Assembly: GCA_950059165.1 (NCBI GenBank)
Contig: CATLUC010000085.1
Span: 1 to 7,032 of the forward strand
DNA length: 7,032 nt
Reading direction: 5' to 3'
Origin: an uncultured Clostridium sp.
Lineage (GTDB): Bacteria; Bacillota; Clostridia; TANB77; CAG-508
A model generated the notes under the pieces. That model was given only the letters and a program-made list of their open reading frames with translations. It ran no database searches and was not told the origin of the DNA. Positions 5,770-7,032 of the stretch are shown in pieces. The position numbers and the translations under genes were made by a program. Numbering within the stretch: the stretch's first letter is position 1; each line of letters starts with the position of its first letter.

Positions 5770-7032
5770 CTATATTTTTCTCAATTCTTTCAATAATAGC
5801 ATAATTGCATTATTTAAATTGTTTCCTCTATCATAATTATAATATATTATATTGTTTCTTATATATGGTTTGTTAAGTTTTCGTTTTGTCTCTTTTATTC
5901 TATATAAAATTATTTTCTTTTCAATAGTAATAGCATTTTTTACTTTTTCTGTTTTTATGGTTCGGTCTCTATTATGGAAATATAGTCCATCATATTCTAT
6001 TGCTATGTTAGCATCTTTTATATATATATCTAATTCATACTTATTCATTAATTTATATCTATTATAAACATTTTTATATACTTTCGAGATATAATAATAA
6101 ATAGCTTGTTCTGGAAAAGAAGTTTGATTACCTAACTTATAACAACGTGGACATGTATTTATTGATTTTAATTCCGTTCGTCTTCTTACAGTTTGTTGCC
6201 ATTCATGTCCACATTTTTGGCACTTCCACCATACTTTTCTATTGTAGCCCTTTTTTATTTCTATAGGTGTTAAATTAATGTTTTTTTCATAATTCCATTC
6301 TTTTGCTAATTCAGGATTAGTAGTTAATAAATCATTATATCCTACTAATATTTTCATATTAGAGCAATATGGGCATCCACTTCTTTTTGTTGACCTATTT
6401 GCAACACTTGCAAACCATTCATGACCTTTTTTGCATTTCCACCATACTTTTAAATGTGTACCAGCTGTTATTTTATTAGGATTAATTTCTGTATTTTTTT
6501 CATAGTTCCATTCTTTTAGCAAATCTGGATACTTTTCTGCTAATGATCCATTTTTATTAATCATGGTTTCAATATACTTTTTTATACATTCTTGCTTAAT
6601 TATATTTTTTGAGCATTTCGGACATTTGCTATTTCTCTTACATCTATTATATATGGTTGTTTGCCATTCATATTTGCACTTTTGGCATTTCCACCATACT
6701 TTTTTTCCACTACCTTCTACATAGTTATCAGGATTCAATCCTATATTTTTATTATAATTCCATTCCTCTATTAATTTTGGATGTTTTTCTTTAAAAGATT
6801 TTTTAATTTTTAGTTGATTATCTCTATTTTTATGTATTCTTTTATTTAAAGCACATTTTGGACATCCATTCCCATTAACTCTATTACATATTTGCGTTAC
6901 CCATTTGTTTCCACATTTAGAACATATCCAACTTGCATAAGTATGAGTGCCCTTTGTTAATAAATTTGGATTAAGTCGTAATTTATTATTTTCTTTCCAA
7001 TCCCATTCTTTCATTAGTTCATTGTATTCTAT
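5770..7032 (-). CDS. Zinc-ribbon array with Vsr-like (EDxHD-type) endonuclease domain, 5'-partial
   Basis: Seen: the frame is open to the window edge. The first ATG (7014) lies inside a repeat (the residues before it, IEYNEL, fit the linker pattern) and has no ribosome binding site, so the true start is probably outside. Counting from that ATG (414 residues), four DUF4379-type zinc ribbons have EW at 3, 84, 168 and 239 with ligands C31/C34/C51/C54, C110/C113/C131/C134, C194/H198/C214/C217 and C265/C268/C288/C291. Residues 298-382 form a nuclease domain: FPEQ (E302), ELDIYI (D329), AIEYDG (E340, D342) and H347, the Vsr-like pattern also used by EDxHD homing endonucleases. Inferred: a sequence-specific DNA endonuclease in which the ribbons supply recognition. 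It stops with TAG at 5770, only 38 bases before the next ORF, which continues the same ribbon array in another frame. Four intact ribbons plus an intact-looking active site suggest recent, or apparent, breakage. Confidence 0.8.
   Translation of the reverse strand: MEYNELMKEWDWKENNKLRLNPNLLTKGTHTYASWICSKCGNKWVTQICNRVNGNGCPKCALNKRIHKNRDNQLKIKKSFKEKHPKLIEEWNYNKNIGLNPDNYVEGSGKKVWWKCQKCKYEWQTTIYNRCKRNSKCPKCSKNIIKQECIKKYIETMINKNGSLAEKYPDLLKEWNYEKNTEINPNKITAGTHLKVWWKCKKGHEWFASVANRSTKRSGCPYCSNMKILVGYNDLLTTNPELAKEWNYEKNINLTPIEIKKGYNRKVWWKCQKCGHEWQQTVRRRTELKSINTCPRCYKLGNQTSFPEQAIYYYISKVYKNVYNRYKLMNKYELDIYIKDANIAIEYDGLYFHNRDRTIKTEKVKNAITIEKKIILYRIKETKRKLNKPYIRNNIIYYNYDRGNNLNNAIMLLLKELRKI
5775..5779 (-). 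other. Probable one-base frameshift joining the two zinc-ribbon ORFs
   Basis: Five A residues on the minus strand precede the TAG at 5770. Adding one A here removes that stop and reads LRKNIDIDIERDFGNIIN straight into the ATG of the downstream ORF, without any stop, giving one frame of at least 696 codons from 7014 to 4925. The junction restores a hydrophilic linker leading into the next EWNY repeat. The required shift is -1 relative to the upstream frame. A AAA ATA is not a proper slippery heptamer and A5 is short for polymerase slippage, so a mutation or assembly error is likelier than programmed frameshifting. Confidence 0.7.
6142..7032 (-). repeat. Coding array of four zinc-ribbon repeats
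   Basis: Four repeats of about 71-84 codons, continuing beyond the right edge. The VWWK-coding 13-mer TTTCCACCATACT recurs at 6436 and 6688, with a one-base variant at 6223. The outermost repeat is the most diverged: its core reads SWICSKC instead of VWWKC. Two repeats are lengthened by lysine-rich linkers (roughly residues 55-78 and 135-160 counted from 7014). Confidence 0.8.

Noticed and set aside
5770..5782. Programmed -1 ribosomal frameshift between the two zinc-ribbon ORFs
   Set aside because: A AAA ATA does not fit X XXY YYZ, the A run is short, and no strong downstream hairpin was seen; an indel or assembly error is simpler.

Overview
This is a strongly AT-rich window whose convincing genes all lie on the minus strand. 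AGGAGG-type ribosome binding sites, near-consensus sigma-A-like promoters and family content (an AAA_14/DUF4143 ATPase, DUF4379-type zinc ribbons, NUMOD1) suggest a low-GC Bacillota genome, probably Clostridia-like, or a mobile element in one. No 16S, tRNA, transposase, phage structural gene or CRISPR array was seen, so the host cannot be narrowed further.

In transcription order (right to left): (1) 7032-5770, an ORF entering from beyond the right edge, with four zinc-ribbon repeats followed by a Vsr-like/EDxHD-type endonuclease domain. (2) 5731-4925, three more ribbons of the same type and a C-terminal NUMOD1-like DNA-binding module. These two look like one protein of at least about 700 residues, split by a single missing base in an A run at 5775-5779. 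(3) 4856-4356, a small membrane-anchored protein of unknown function. (4) 4267-3503, a calcineurin-like metallophosphoesterase with all family motifs. (5) 3362-2028, an AAA_14/DUF4143 ATPase with a C-terminal nuclease-like fold, preceded by three copies of a 10-bp repeat at an exact 32-bp period overlapping its promoter. (6) 1797-127, a protein joining a DEDDh exonuclease domain, a RecB/Cas4-like PD-(D/E)XK candidate domain and two C-terminal zinc ribbons, with its own good promoter.

Gaps of roughly 70-230 bp, separate promoters upstream of genes 5 and 6 and a possible terminator after gene 5 indicate small independent units rather than one operon. The recurring theme is nuclease chemistry joined to zinc-ribbon DNA-recognition modules, at both ends of the window and in unrelated proteins. 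This fits an accessory locus (homing or mobile nuclease, or defence-like genes). Nothing in the sequence shows that the genes work as one system. The most useful points are the repairable frameshift, the two nuclease architectures and the 32-bp periodic repeat.
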